From: Lacinutrix sp. C3R15
Lineage (GTDB): Bacteria > Bacteroidota > Bacteroidia > Flavobacteriales > Flavobacteriaceae
Assembly: GCF_018860825.1 (NCBI RefSeq)
Contig: NZ_JAHKPZ010000012.1
Span: 310,001-374,000, forward strand
Direction: 5' to 3'
DNA: 64,000 nucleotides
Each line of letters opens with the position of its first letter. The stretch's first letter is position 1. Below are positions 8,577 through 17,461 of this stretch, in pieces. The translations under genes were made by a program, and so were the position numbers. The notes under the pieces are model-generated. The model saw nothing but the letters and a program-made list of their open reading frames with translations. It was not told the origin of the DNA and ran no database searches.

Positions 8577-9260
8577 TTAAAAAAGTTCATCTGTTATACC
8601 ATCACAATCATCATCAACACCGTTTTCAACTTCTATTGCGTATGGGTACACCTCAGGATTAGCATCATTACAATCTAAATTATTATGAACACCTACTGCT
8701 GGTGGTGGTAATACACTACCAGCGCCATAACCATCTCCATCTTCATCTTTGTAATATTCTAGAATATCTGTATCTCCATCACAGTTATCATCTATATTAT
8801 TACCAAGAATTTCATCTGCTTTAGGGTTTATCATAGCATTAGCATCATCACAATCTGCATTATTGTAAACCATACCATCTGGAGGAGTGTCTCCAAAATT
8901 CACCTCATAAACAGCACTTTCATTAAAATCTCCAAAGCCATCACCATCAACATCTTTATAAAAAGTTATCCCGAAAAGTCCGTTACAATTTTCATCAATA
9001 TCATTATCAGGAACCTCTGTAGCTTCTGGGTGAATGGTTGCATCTGTATCATCGCAATCATTTGAATTATCTGCATATCCTGCAGGTTGCGGAGGAGCAT
9101 GCCAATTTATATCTTCTATTGTACCATAGCCATCACCATCATTATCTAAATACCAACTTTGCCCATCAGGATCAGTACCTGTACATCCAGCTCCTATAAA
9201 AAATACTGCTATCAACAATAGCATTACTGGTAAAACTGTTTGTATTATATGCTTTTTCAT
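8577..9260 (-). CDS. Lipoprotein with three MopE-type metal-binding repeats
   Basis: A 227-residue lipoprotein (lipobox FIGAGC, Cys26). Three units each combine a Ca-loop-like segment (YLDNDGDGYG, YKDVDGDGFG, YKDEDGDGYG) with an Asp/Cys segment (DCDDTDATIHPEATEV..., ADCDDANAMINPKADEI..., LDCNDANPEVYPYAIEV...) that closes with an acidic N/D-rich Cys motif (ENCNG, DNCDG, DDCDG). This is the repeat of the 'putative metal-binding motif' family, named after the copper-binding protein MopE. Paired cysteines suggest one disulfide per repeat. It should be a rigid, metal-stabilised surface lipoprotein. It starts four bases after the Lgt-like gene ends. Confidence 0.8.
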   Translation of the reverse strand: MKKHIIQTVLPVMLLLIAVFFIGAGCTGTDPDGQSWYLDNDGDGYGTIEDINWHAPPQPAGYADNSNDCDDTDATIHPEATEVPDNDIDENCNGLFGITFYKDVDGDGFGDFNESAVYEVNFGDTPPDGMVYNNADCDDANAMINPKADEILGNNIDDNCDGDTDILEYYKDEDGDGYGAGSVLPPPAVGVHNNLDCNDANPEVYPYAIEVENGVDDDCDGITDELF

Positions 9261-9264
9261 AATA

Positions 9265-10065
9265 TTAAGTATTAAGTATGTTTATATTAATTTGTTTATA
9301 AAATTTATAATAAAAATAGGACGAAATAGTAATTAAGCATAAGCCTATAAATTGAGAATGCGATACTATATTTTCCACTACAAAACCTCTATCGTCTCCT
9401 CTAAAGAGTTCTAAAACACCTCTACCAAAAGCATATAGTATTAAATAGACCAAGAAAACCTGCCCATTGAATTGTTTACGTTTTTTAAATATTAGTAACA
9501 ATAACATTATTACTAGTAATAGTGCCACCTCATACAATTGTGTTGGATGTACCGAAACACCATGTGTCGTTGGAAAAACCAATCCTATACTACGATCTGT
9601 TGGAGCCCCAAAACAACATCCTGCACAAAAGCACCCAAACCTACCTATAGCGTGTACAATAGTAGTTGTAATCGCCAAAATATCTAACATAGGTAAAACA
9701 GAAATTTGATACTTTTTTAGATACCAAATTACATATGGAATAATCACCACAAAAGAACCATAAAACACAAAACCTCCAGAAAAATTATTATACATTAAAC
9801 TTGGGTTTTGTATATATAGCATCGGATCTTGCAAATAGTAAAACAATTTTCCTCCAATAAAACCAGCAATAAAAATTGAATAGAAAAAAGTATTAGAAAG
9901 ATTTGTAATCCCTAATTCTTTTTTAGCACGCCACTTTGTATAAAGAGCTGCAATTAAAGTACCCAATGCTATTAATGCAGCATAAGAATAGACTGTAATT
10001 TGCTTTACACCAAAAAGGCTTTCTAAGAAATTAGATAACTGGAATTTAAATAGTTCGGGGTACAT
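9265..10065 (-). CDS. Lgt-like prolipoprotein diacylglyceryl transferase family protein with a cysteine-rich signature
   Basis: A 266-residue polytopic membrane protein of about seven helices, similar in order and length to Lgt, which transfers diacylglycerol from phosphatidylglycerol to the lipobox cysteine of prolipoproteins. Family landmarks present are GGFVFYGSF (95-105), GRFG (141-144), VFPTTHGVSVHPTQLYE (163-179) and GRGVLELFRGDDRG. The canonical Lgt signature G-R-x-G-N-F-x-N-x-E is altered: the positions are C145, A148 and C150, giving GRFGCFCAGCCFG, and the HGG histidine position carries Tyr102. It may be a divergent functional Lgt or a paralogue with another lipid-transfer role. It is embedded in an operon rich in lipoprotein genes. 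Confidence 0.75.
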   Translation of the reverse strand: MYPELFKFQLSNFLESLFGVKQITVYSYAALIALGTLIAALYTKWRAKKELGITNLSNTFFYSIFIAGFIGGKLFYYLQDPMLYIQNPSLMYNNFSGGFVFYGSFVVIIPYVIWYLKKYQISVLPMLDILAITTTIVHAIGRFGCFCAGCCFGAPTDRSIGLVFPTTHGVSVHPTQLYEVALLLVIMLLLLIFKKRKQFNGQVFLVYLILYAFGRGVLELFRGDDRGFVVENIVSHSQFIGLCLITISSYFYYKFYKQININILNT

Positions 10066-10073
10066 CTATTGTT

Positions 10074-11930
10074 TTATTGCTTTATAATTTTTTTAGTAAA
10101 AACACCTTCCTTCGTTATTACCTGTAAAAAGTATAAACCGTTAGATAGATTGTAAGTGTTTAATATATTCTCTCCAGTTTGCAGTTGTCCTTTTTTAATT
10201 AGTTGACCATTTACAGAAACTATACTATAATCTGCTGCTGCTTCTATAGAAACAGTTAATTTATTTTTTGTAGGATTAGGATAAACAGAAAACAAACTTT
10301 TGTTTGCATCTATTTCATTTACAGAAAGCGTAGCATCAATTTGTGTCGTTGCCGTGTTTGTTATAATTGGTAGATTATAATCGAAATAAATATCTGCTTT
10401 ATTTGAAATAACATCGCCTACAACAAATGTACTTTTAGGTTTTATTCTATAAAAAACCCAACCATGGCTACCAGGCTCGTCTGATGTGCTATCTGCAAGA
10501 TTAATTCCGTTAAAAACAAAATCAACTTCATTACCATTACTAATCACTGTATTATAATTATGACTTGCTGCTATTGGCTGAAAGGTTGTCCAATCTAAAA
10601 ATGCATCTAAAGTATTTTCTACAGTTATATTAATTGCTGAAGCTGTTCCTGTATTTTGAAATCTAATAATTACTGCTAAATAATCGTCTGCTTGATTTTC
10701 AGAAATTAACGGACCTTCAAGAATCGTTATATCATTAGGGTCATAAGAACCAATAGTTATTTGATTAAAAGTATAGCTATTGTTTGTTGGTGTACTATCT
10801 CCTGCTATTGGTGTAATAGAAGTTGTATAAGTTAAAGTATCTCCATTATTTACAGTTGGTGGCGTTACTATATTAAAATTAACATCTATAGTTCTTGTTT
10901 CAAAAGGAGCTAGACTAGCATAATTCCAACTTAAAGAACTTATAGTTGTTGCATCTGGTATTGTAGATGCATTTAAATAGGTAACACTTGAATTGTCATA
11001 AGTTAAATCTACTATTCCACTTAAGGTTGTAGTACCATAATTTGTATATCTTATTTGGTAAGATGTATCAAAACCTGGTCTTGCTTGTGTTGTAGGTATT
11101 ACACTAACAATTAAATCGTTTGCAACAGTATTTGGTGTAATACAAAAGTCTTGATTAGAGAAACTATTAACTCCTACACTAACTACATTTGTATAACTTA
11201 CAGGACTTGCATCATAAACAGCATAGTTGGTTTGAGTAACAAAGTTTCCTGTTATGTTTTGGGTTTCCACCACAAACGCTCCATTAGCATCTGTAAACGT
11301 ATTAAAACTCGTATTAGAGTTAGTTTCATTTACCTGAATAGGATAATTCTCTACAGTTGCAGTAGATGTAGCACAACCATCATTATTAACATCTAAAGTT
11401 ACTGTACCACTAAAAGTATTCGCTATGATTTCTCTAAAACCAACATTGTCTACTATAAATTCTTGTTCTGGACCATATTGACCTTCAAACTCAATATAAT
11501 AGATTCCGCTAGTAGCGACAGTAAAGTTTTGAGAATTACAAGTGTATAGATAATCAACTGTTTGGCAGGTTCCTAAACCAATGTTTGCAACAGTATTAGC
11601 GTTAATATCTTTTAAAAAAGTATCTGTAAATCCTCCCAATTGAAATTCTCCCACCATCATATCATAACCTACATTTCTATAGTCTGTATACAACTGATAG
11701 GTTTTACCTGCCTCTAAATAAAATTGAGGAGAAGCAAGTATAAAATCTCTAGTATAAATTCCTGAAATATTAAAATACATTTCACCACTGTATGAAGCAA
11801 TAGTTATATCTGTTCCTGTAACACTCCAACCAGAAGTATCTGTATTAAAACCTCCATTTGGAATTAATACTGTTTGTGCTTGTGTTACACCTACAATAAA
11901 CATAGTAAGTAATAGTAGTGTTTTTTTCAT
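10074..11930 (-). CDS. Secreted multidomain protein with DUF11/DUF7619-like domain and T9SS type A sorting domain
   Basis: A 618-residue exported protein with signal peptide 1-18 (GVTQAQ). An N-terminal jelly-roll-like region (about 20-165, NGGFNTDTSGWSV) resembles carbohydrate-binding modules. It is followed by a short SdrD-B-like segment (GTVTLDVNNDGCATS) and conserved-repeat domains of the DUF11/DUF7619 kind (SYDPNDITILEG ... NKADIYFDYNLPIITNTA). The last 70 residues are a type A sorting domain (YPNPTKNKLTVSIE ... GVFTKKIIKQ). It is an outer-surface adhesin-like protein. It is the first gene of the lipoprotein operon, eight bases upstream of the Lgt-like gene. Confidence 0.8.
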   Translation of the reverse strand: MKKTLLLLTMFIVGVTQAQTVLIPNGGFNTDTSGWSVTGTDITIASYSGEMYFNISGIYTRDFILASPQFYLEAGKTYQLYTDYRNVGYDMMVGEFQLGGFTDTFLKDINANTVANIGLGTCQTVDYLYTCNSQNFTVATSGIYYIEFEGQYGPEQEFIVDNVGFREIIANTFSGTVTLDVNNDGCATSTATVENYPIQVNETNSNTSFNTFTDANGAFVVETQNITGNFVTQTNYAVYDASPVSYTNVVSVGVNSFSNQDFCITPNTVANDLIVSVIPTTQARPGFDTSYQIRYTNYGTTTLSGIVDLTYDNSSVTYLNASTIPDATTISSLSWNYASLAPFETRTIDVNFNIVTPPTVNNGDTLTYTTSITPIAGDSTPTNNSYTFNQITIGSYDPNDITILEGPLISENQADDYLAVIIRFQNTGTASAINITVENTLDAFLDWTTFQPIAASHNYNTVISNGNEVDFVFNGINLADSTSDEPGSHGWVFYRIKPKSTFVVGDVISNKADIYFDYNLPIITNTATTQIDATLSVNEIDANKSLFSVYPNPTKNKLTVSIEAAADYSIVSVNGQLIKKGQLQTGENILNTYNLSNGLYFLQVITKEGVFTKKIIKQ

Positions 11931-12009
11931 AACTCTTAAATTTTAAATAAGTTTCGTTTTTATTGGGTTCTATTTCTATATTCAAAAACGACAGGAAATG
12001 CTACCCTTT

Positions 12010-12053
12010 AAAAAAAAATCGCCAGCAAAAAGGCTGTTATTTTACTGACGATT
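12010..12053 (-). terminator. Orphan intrinsic terminator, minus strand
   Basis: On the minus strand, AATCGTCAG (12053-12045) pairs with CTGGCGATT (12025-12017) with one G-U pair and is followed by a run of nine T. No leftward gene ends here: the nearest one upstream on this strand stops at 12748, beyond an opposing gene. It may close a small RNA or a long 3' end. Confidence 0.5.
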
Positions 12054-12172
12054 AATATGTAATGATTAATAGCAAGCGCAAATTAACCTGTAATACAATG
12101 CCTACATATACAGATTCAAGGAATAGAAGTTTTGATTTAACGAAAAGACTGTTTCATTCAACCAACAGATAA

Positions 12173-12204
12173 TTTGTGCCATTATAAAAAACAACTTATG
12201 TTTG
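12173..12204 (+). promoter_or_regulatory. Promoter for the 12224 gene (TTTG-N20-TATGTTTG)
   Basis: TTTG at 12173-12176 and TATGTTTG at 12197-12204 with a 20-base spacer fit the flavobacterial -33/-7 consensus. The ATG follows 19 bases later. Confidence 0.6.
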
Positions 12205-12223
12205 TATTAGTTATTTTTAAATT

Positions 12224-12742
12224 ATGGAACAACAACTTTTAAATCTGTTAATGTATATCATTCCTGCTATAGTAACAGGAGCCATTGCTTACTTGTTTTT
12301 TAGAGAACATATAGAAAACGAAAACAACCGAAGAACCTTTTTAATGCACAAAGAATTGCAAAAAGAAGCTTTACCGTTACGTTTACAAGCATATGAAAGA
12401 ATGGTTTTGTTTTTAGAACGTATTACTCCTTCTAAATTACTTTTAAGAGTACAACCCGCTTCAACTAAAAAAGAAGATTATGAAGCTTTACTAATAGCTT
12501 CTATAGAACAAGAGTTTGACCATAATTTAGCACAACAAATATATGTTTCTGACGAATGCTGGAGTGTTATTAACGCGTCAAAGAATGCTACAATTCAACT
12601 TATACGCAAAGCTGCTTTATTAGAAAAAACAGATTCTGCTAATAAGCTTCGTGAAGTAGTTTTAGGCGAAATGATGGAAGGACATGCTCCTAGTCACGCT
12701 GGACTATCCTACATAAGAAATGAAGTAAATAAACTCATGTAA
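12224..12742 (+). CDS. Conserved Bacteroidota membrane-anchored protein (DUF7935-like)
   Basis: A 172-residue protein with one N-terminal transmembrane segment (about 8-26, MYIIPAIVTGAIAYLFF) followed by a soluble helical domain. The segment LRLQAYERMVLFLERITPSKLLLRVQP is a conserved feature of a widespread but uncharacterised Bacteroidota family that I believe is DUF7935. The order of features suggests a cytoplasmic helical domain on a membrane anchor. No catalytic motif is visible and the function is unknown. It has its own promoter and converges with the patatin gene, six bases away. Confidence 0.65.
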   Translation: MEQQLLNLLMYIIPAIVTGAIAYLFFREHIENENNRRTFLMHKELQKEALPLRLQAYERMVLFLERITPSKLLLRVQPASTKKEDYEALLIASIEQEFDHNLAQQIYVSDECWSVINASKNATIQLIRKAALLEKTDSANKLREVVLGEMMEGHAPSHAGLSYIRNEVNKLM

Positions 12743-12747
12743 CCGCA

Positions 12748-13659
12748 TTAATATTTTACAGCTACAACACTAGCATCTTTACCATGCTTAGTTTCTGCAT
12801 ACAAAAAACCTTCTAGCCACCAAGCTGTCATTAATTTTTTACTAAAAATCAAAGAGTTTTCAGTAAGTTTTGTTGGTGTAAAATATAAATTAAGCTTTAC
12901 ATTTCTATGCTTTGCTGCTAGTTTGCCAATTGCAATATCGCTTTTCTCTACTTGATCTAGCAAATGACCAAACAAATTTATCATTAAAGAAAAAGGGTTC
13001 TTACCAAGTACTTTATTGTATTCTAAATTCTCACTTTCTAAAATAATAGCATCTACTTCTGTGGCGCCACGCATAATAGCTTCTCTTATTGGCACCACAC
13101 AACCAAAAGCTCCATCTGCATACTCAAAACCATCTACTTTTGCTAAAGACATAAACGGGATATAATTACAAGATATCCAGATCCAATTACAAAACTCTTC
13201 GTAATTAAAATCTTTAATAGACTTATACTCTACTCTATTTTTAGAAAGATTAGAAACCGTAACCACAACATCTTTTCCGCTTGCTTTAAGCGTATTAAAT
13301 TCTTCTTCAAGAAAATTTCGTTTAATATGCCTTTTTAAACTTTTACTCTCACCAAAAGTTCTTTTCCTTTTTACAAATTGCCATATCGAGTTTATATAAT
13401 TAATAGAAACAAACTCTCTACCATCTTTTTTATGCTGTATAAAAGGATTTACACTAAAAATATTATGCTGACTCACATTAGTAAACATATCATACAGTTT
13501 ACCAATATCATGTAATGCCAAATGCGGAACCAATAAACTACCTGTAGAAGTACCTAAATACATATCATACTCGCGTTTTTCGTGCTCTATTAAATATTGT
13601 GCTACGCCTCCCGCAAAAGCGCCTTTACTTCCTCCTCCAGATATTACTAATGCTCGCAT
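12748..13659 (-). CDS. Patatin-like phospholipase family protein
   Basis: A 303-residue acyl hydrolase with the patatin Ser-Asp dyad: oxyanion-hole motif GGGSKG (8-13), nucleophile S38 in GTSTG, and D182 in the DGA motif (ADGAFG). Patatins hydrolyse acyl esters of phospholipids or other lipids. There is no signal peptide or membrane segment, so it is probably cytoplasmic or peripheral. The substrate is unknown. It begins ten bases after the M1 aminopeptidase gene ends and is probably co-transcribed with it. Confidence 0.88.
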   Translation of the reverse strand: MRALVISGGGSKGAFAGGVAQYLIEHEKREYDMYLGTSTGSLLVPHLALHDIGKLYDMFTNVSQHNIFSVNPFIQHKKDGREFVSINYINSIWQFVKRKRTFGESKSLKRHIKRNFLEEEFNTLKASGKDVVVTVSNLSKNRVEYKSIKDFNYEEFCNWIWISCNYIPFMSLAKVDGFEYADGAFGCVVPIREAIMRGATEVDAIILESENLEYNKVLGKNPFSLMINLFGHLLDQVEKSDIAIGKLAAKHRNVKLNLYFTPTKLTENSLIFSKKLMTAWWLEGFLYAETKHGKDASVVAVKY

Positions 13660-13669
13660 AAATATATAA

Positions 13670-15652
13670 TTAGTTGGTTGTTTTTAGGTTTTCTTTATTT
13701 CTTTCAAAAAAAGCTCTTGCAAACTTTTTTAAACGCCAATTATGGTGCTGTTCTGCTTCTTTATAGTGATTTACAATTTCTTGGTTTATTATCCCTAAAG
13801 AATCTAAGAATGTAAATGCCTGCATTCTTATTTCAAAATTAAATACTGGTGAAGTAAATGCTATCAGCTCATTTAAATACCCCTTTTTTTGGTTTACAGC
13901 ATAATCTGGAGTTGCCAAAGCTAATGTTAACCAAAGCAATCTAACATTTTTATCAGGAAGACCTATACTATCTTTTGTTTTATCTAAATACAAACTTCTA
14001 TCTTCCAGAAAGTTAACCCAAAGATTATACAGCGCTGCTTCTACTGTTAAATAGGATTTATCTTCTAAAAGTGATTCATAATCCTGTTTTAAGGCAAAAG
14101 GAATAGTAGACATATTTTGAGCAATGGCTTGCCTAACCTTTATACTATTTTTAAATACTTCTCGAGTAATTTTATCTGGTACTTGCGAAATGATTTTACT
14201 TTTTGCTTGGTCTGAAATACTAGCAGTTAAATAATAATCACACTTAGCGTTCGCTGCCTCACAATCTACCATTAAATACTCTGTAATAAACGCTGATCGT
14301 TGTTGTAATGAAGCAAGTACTTCTTCATAATAAAAAGTTTTATCCAGAAGCCATTTAGCTACAAAGTCACTTAAATCTTGATTACTTGCCTGCTCTACTT
14401 CTTTTATAAAATTAGAAGTTTCTACATTTTTAAATGCATATTTTTTTAAATAGTTTTTTACTGCTTCTTTAAAAGCTACATCACCAACTTTTTCATGTAA
14501 CATATGCAAAACTACTGCTCCTTTTTTATAAAAAGTAGTACTACTTGCCTTTGCATTCATGAGCGCTGTACTTTCTCCTACACGATCTTGAGCTGCTAAT
14601 TCTTCTATATACTCATAGAGTCTCCAATAGTAATAATCATCACCAAAAACGTGTTTTTCGGCAAGCAAAGCATAATAAGTTGCAAAACCTTCTTGCAACC
14701 AGTGGTGCGTGCCTGAAGTTTCAGTAACCAAGTCGCCAAACCATTGATGTGCCAATTCATGTGCATTAACATTTACGTAGTTTTTATCTACAAATGCTGT
14801 TTCGTCTATCATAAAAGCATCACTAAAAATGGTACAACTTGTATTTTCCATTCCTGCATATAAAAAATCATGCACAGGAACTTGCTTATAGTTTTGCCAA
14901 GAGTAAGAAACACCTATTTCTTCTTCTAAAAAATCAAACATAGTTTTTGTATACTTATATGTTGGTGCAACTTTAAGCGAATCTTCTGGATAGTAATACA
15001 TTTTTAAAGGAATACCACTTTTTGAAACTTCTATCTTTTCATCATATTTACCAACAACAACAGCTGCAAGATAGCTAGCCATAGGTTTTTGCATATCATA
15101 TTTCCAGAGTGTATATGCTTCCGTTTTGTTTTTTAAAACTAATTTTCCGTTAGAAATTACTTCATAATCTGTTGGAGCTGCAAAAGTAAGATCAAACTCT
15201 ATTTTATCATTCATATCATCAATACTTGGCAACCAATTACTGGTGTATTTCCCTTGACCTTGTGTCCAAATTTGATTTCTAGCTTCATTTTCCCATCCAA
15301 CAAAATACATGGCTTTTTTAGGCGAAGCAAAAAACAAAAACTGTAGTTTATTATCTTGAGAAGGTTTGAATGTATTAAAGATAATTAATTTATCGCCATC
15401 ATTTTTATAAGTTACTTCTTTTCCGTTTAAGGAAACATTTTTAAACTTCATATTTACAGCATCTAAATAAATAGAATCTGTTTTTTTTAAGATATCAAAA
15501 GTAATTTCAAAAGAATCATAGACAGTAGAGTCTATTCTAATCTGATTAAAAAACACTACAGCATCTAGTCTCTTAAAATCTACAATATCTGTTTGTTGTG
15601 CCTTTGCAGCAACACATAAAAAAGTAAACAAAAAAAGGTATATAATTTTCAT
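13670..15652 (-). CDS. M1 family zinc aminopeptidase, exported
   Basis: A 660-residue gluzincin peptidase. A signal peptide (1-19, CVAAKAQ) sends it across the inner membrane. The M1 N-terminal beta domain is followed by the catalytic domain with a GAMEN-like exopeptidase motif (AGMEN, 267-270) and zinc site H298-E-L-A-H302 plus E321 exactly 18 residues later (WLQEGFATYY). It should remove N-terminal residues from peptides in the periplasm or outside the cell. No T9SS sorting domain is present. It is upstream of and close to the patatin gene, and is separated from the glycosidase gene further upstream by a terminator. Confidence 0.9.
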   Translation of the reverse strand: MKIIYLFLFTFLCVAAKAQQTDIVDFKRLDAVVFFNQIRIDSTVYDSFEITFDILKKTDSIYLDAVNMKFKNVSLNGKEVTYKNDGDKLIIFNTFKPSQDNKLQFLFFASPKKAMYFVGWENEARNQIWTQGQGKYTSNWLPSIDDMNDKIEFDLTFAAPTDYEVISNGKLVLKNKTEAYTLWKYDMQKPMASYLAAVVVGKYDEKIEVSKSGIPLKMYYYPEDSLKVAPTYKYTKTMFDFLEEEIGVSYSWQNYKQVPVHDFLYAGMENTSCTIFSDAFMIDETAFVDKNYVNVNAHELAHQWFGDLVTETSGTHHWLQEGFATYYALLAEKHVFGDDYYYWRLYEYIEELAAQDRVGESTALMNAKASSTTFYKKGAVVLHMLHEKVGDVAFKEAVKNYLKKYAFKNVETSNFIKEVEQASNQDLSDFVAKWLLDKTFYYEEVLASLQQRSAFITEYLMVDCEAANAKCDYYLTASISDQAKSKIISQVPDKITREVFKNSIKVRQAIAQNMSTIPFALKQDYESLLEDKSYLTVEAALYNLWVNFLEDRSLYLDKTKDSIGLPDKNVRLLWLTLALATPDYAVNQKKGYLNELIAFTSPVFNFEIRMQAFTFLDSLGIINQEIVNHYKEAEQHHNWRLKKFARAFFERNKENLKTTN

Positions 15653-15683
15653 AAATAGATTTAAACACTAATTATACAAAATA

Positions 15684-15719
15684 AAAAAGCACATTAATTA
15701 AATTAATGTGCTTTTTTTT
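15684..15719 (-). terminator. Intrinsic terminator after the PNGase F-like gene
   Basis: The inverted repeat GCACATTAA (15689-15697) / TTAATGTGC (15703-15711) is flanked by A runs on the left, which give the T tract on the minus strand. It lies between the stop of the 15736-17433 gene and the start of the aminopeptidase gene. Confidence 0.8.
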
Positions 15720-15735
15720 AATTTAAACAATACAA

Positions 15736-17433
15736 CTAATCTACAATAGTAGCTGCTGTTATTTCGGTATTACTCTTAACAATAACATAGGTTGAAGTTG
15801 CATAATATGCTTCTCCATTACTCATATCGTTTTCCCAATCTTCATAATCGTATTCAAAATTAAAGGTACTTCCTGCCATAGAACTATCAAATAAATCTAC
15901 TCTTGTTGGCACTGCCATACCAGGACACCAACCTGCTCTATCTTGCGTCCAGTTACCAGGGCTTTGATCACTAACAGGGTTTGAAGCACAACCTAGTGGT
16001 TCTAAACTGTGCACAAACGTATTTGCACCATTAATTTTAATATCATGTGTTCTATAACACCATTCTGCACATGGTCTGCCATCAGAATCATTTGGTCCTG
16101 CATGGCCCCAACCTGAAATTACAGTTCTTAAATGAGTGCTTTCGGCATTAGCCGGAACAGTAATTTGTTTGTCTAAATCTGCATCGTGCTCTACACCGTA
16201 TGGCACTGCATTAATAGAACTACCATGGTAACCTAGAACTTCAGAAACCGCATAATAAGGATAATCTGGAGTTCCTTCTATATAATCAAATTCAACAGTA
16301 ATCAAATCTGCCTTCGATGTCCAGTTTTCAATAAATATTCTCAATTCTATTGTTCCTGTCAATAATGATTTAAAATCAGTTACATCAAATTCTAAACCTC
16401 GTTCTAACTGCTGCGTTCCTGTCCAATACGGAGTTACATATCTTCCCAATTCAAACCAAGTATCGGTAGCTTGATCTTTAACTTTAACATTTGCAAATCT
16501 ATCCCAATCATCACATCCAGTTGTAGGGCAATCAATTTGTACAAACATTTTAATTTGCTCAATATTACTTAAATCAGTATGTAAGTCGAATGATTGTGAT
16601 AAAAACCTAGTATAACCTCCTCCATTTGCTAAACCTTGTTGGTCAAACGTTACATAGTTATGAGTAAGAGCTAATCCGTTACCATATAAATTCACTTCAG
16701 TATCTTCTGATTCTGCACTAGATAAAGTTAATGTTTCTGCAACATCACCAGTAGCACTCGGTGAAAAACGCACATATATAGTAGTATCTTCATTAGCATT
16801 ATCTGCCAATATAGTAACAGACGATAAAAAAGTTACATTGTCTAAAGACACCTCAAAATCTGTACTACTAGTGGTAGCCGTAACATCACTTTCTATATGA
16901 TCCCCATTAACAAGAATACTTTGCACCTCTGAGTATTGTTCTATATTAACATCTTCAAAATAAAGATTGGTAATATTAGAAGTAATAACAGGATCTATAC
17001 TAACACCTCTACCAGACAAGGGTATGGTTTTAGTAGTGGCACCCGAACTTTCCATAGTTAAAGTTCCCGAAACAGCACCTACCGAATTTTCTAAAGGAGA
17101 AAAACGTACATACACAGAAACATTACCAGCACTAGCATCACTTGCAGCAATCTCTATTTGATCGCCAAAATCTGAATCATTAAGCGAAACTTCAAAATTT
17201 GTAGAAACATCAATTATAATACTATTTGACAAATTTGTACCTTTAACCTCTATAATTTGAGAACTAGAATAACTTAAAACATTAATTGACCCAAAATCGC
17301 TAATTGTACCTGTATCAACTATTTGAGGTTTAGATGCACCAGAATCATCATCGCTATTACACTTAATCATTAAAAAAACAACCAAAATGCTACATAACAT
17401 TCGGGAAAACCTAAACAAATAATTTTTTCTCAT
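15736..17433 (-). CDS. PNGase F-like peptide:N-glycosidase lipoprotein
   Basis: A 565-residue lipoprotein (lipobox LMIKC, Cys25). Two roughly 100-residue Ig-like repeats follow (about 40-143 and 148-255, each with a YVRFSP core), then a PNGase F-type double jelly-roll (about 258-555). PNGase F cleaves the amide bond between Asn and N-glycans of glycoproteins. Residues matching its active site are visible: W310-D311 in DDWDR (PNGase F W59-D60), E369-N-W371 (E118-x-W120), E457-W458 in AEWCYRTHDI (E206-W207) and R499-A-G-W502 (R248-x-x-W251). Numbering of the reference enzyme is from memory. The protein is probably displayed on the cell surface to deglycosylate eukaryotic or algal glycoproteins. 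Confidence 0.85.
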   Translation of the reverse strand: MRKNYLFRFSRMLCSILVVFLMIKCNSDDDSGASKPQIVDTGTISDFGSINVLSYSSSQIIEVKGTNLSNSIIIDVSTNFEVSLNDSDFGDQIEIAASDASAGNVSVYVRFSPLENSVGAVSGTLTMESSGATTKTIPLSGRGVSIDPVITSNITNLYFEDVNIEQYSEVQSILVNGDHIESDVTATTSSTDFEVSLDNVTFLSSVTILADNANEDTTIYVRFSPSATGDVAETLTLSSAESEDTEVNLYGNGLALTHNYVTFDQQGLANGGGYTRFLSQSFDLHTDLSNIEQIKMFVQIDCPTTGCDDWDRFANVKVKDQATDTWFELGRYVTPYWTGTQQLERGLEFDVTDFKSLLTGTIELRIFIENWTSKADLITVEFDYIEGTPDYPYYAVSEVLGYHGSSINAVPYGVEHDADLDKQITVPANAESTHLRTVISGWGHAGPNDSDGRPCAEWCYRTHDIKINGANTFVHSLEPLGCASNPVSDQSPGNWTQDRAGWCPGMAVPTRVDLFDSSMAGSTFNFEYDYEDWENDMSNGEAYYATSTYVIVKSNTEITAATIVD

Positions 17434-17461
17434 TTTTTAATTTAATTTGAATTTATTCGCG

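Noticed and set aside
8468-8662. 64-codon plus-strand frame with His-rich stretch
   Set aside because: Antisense to the Asp-rich MopE repeats, whose codons create the His pattern.
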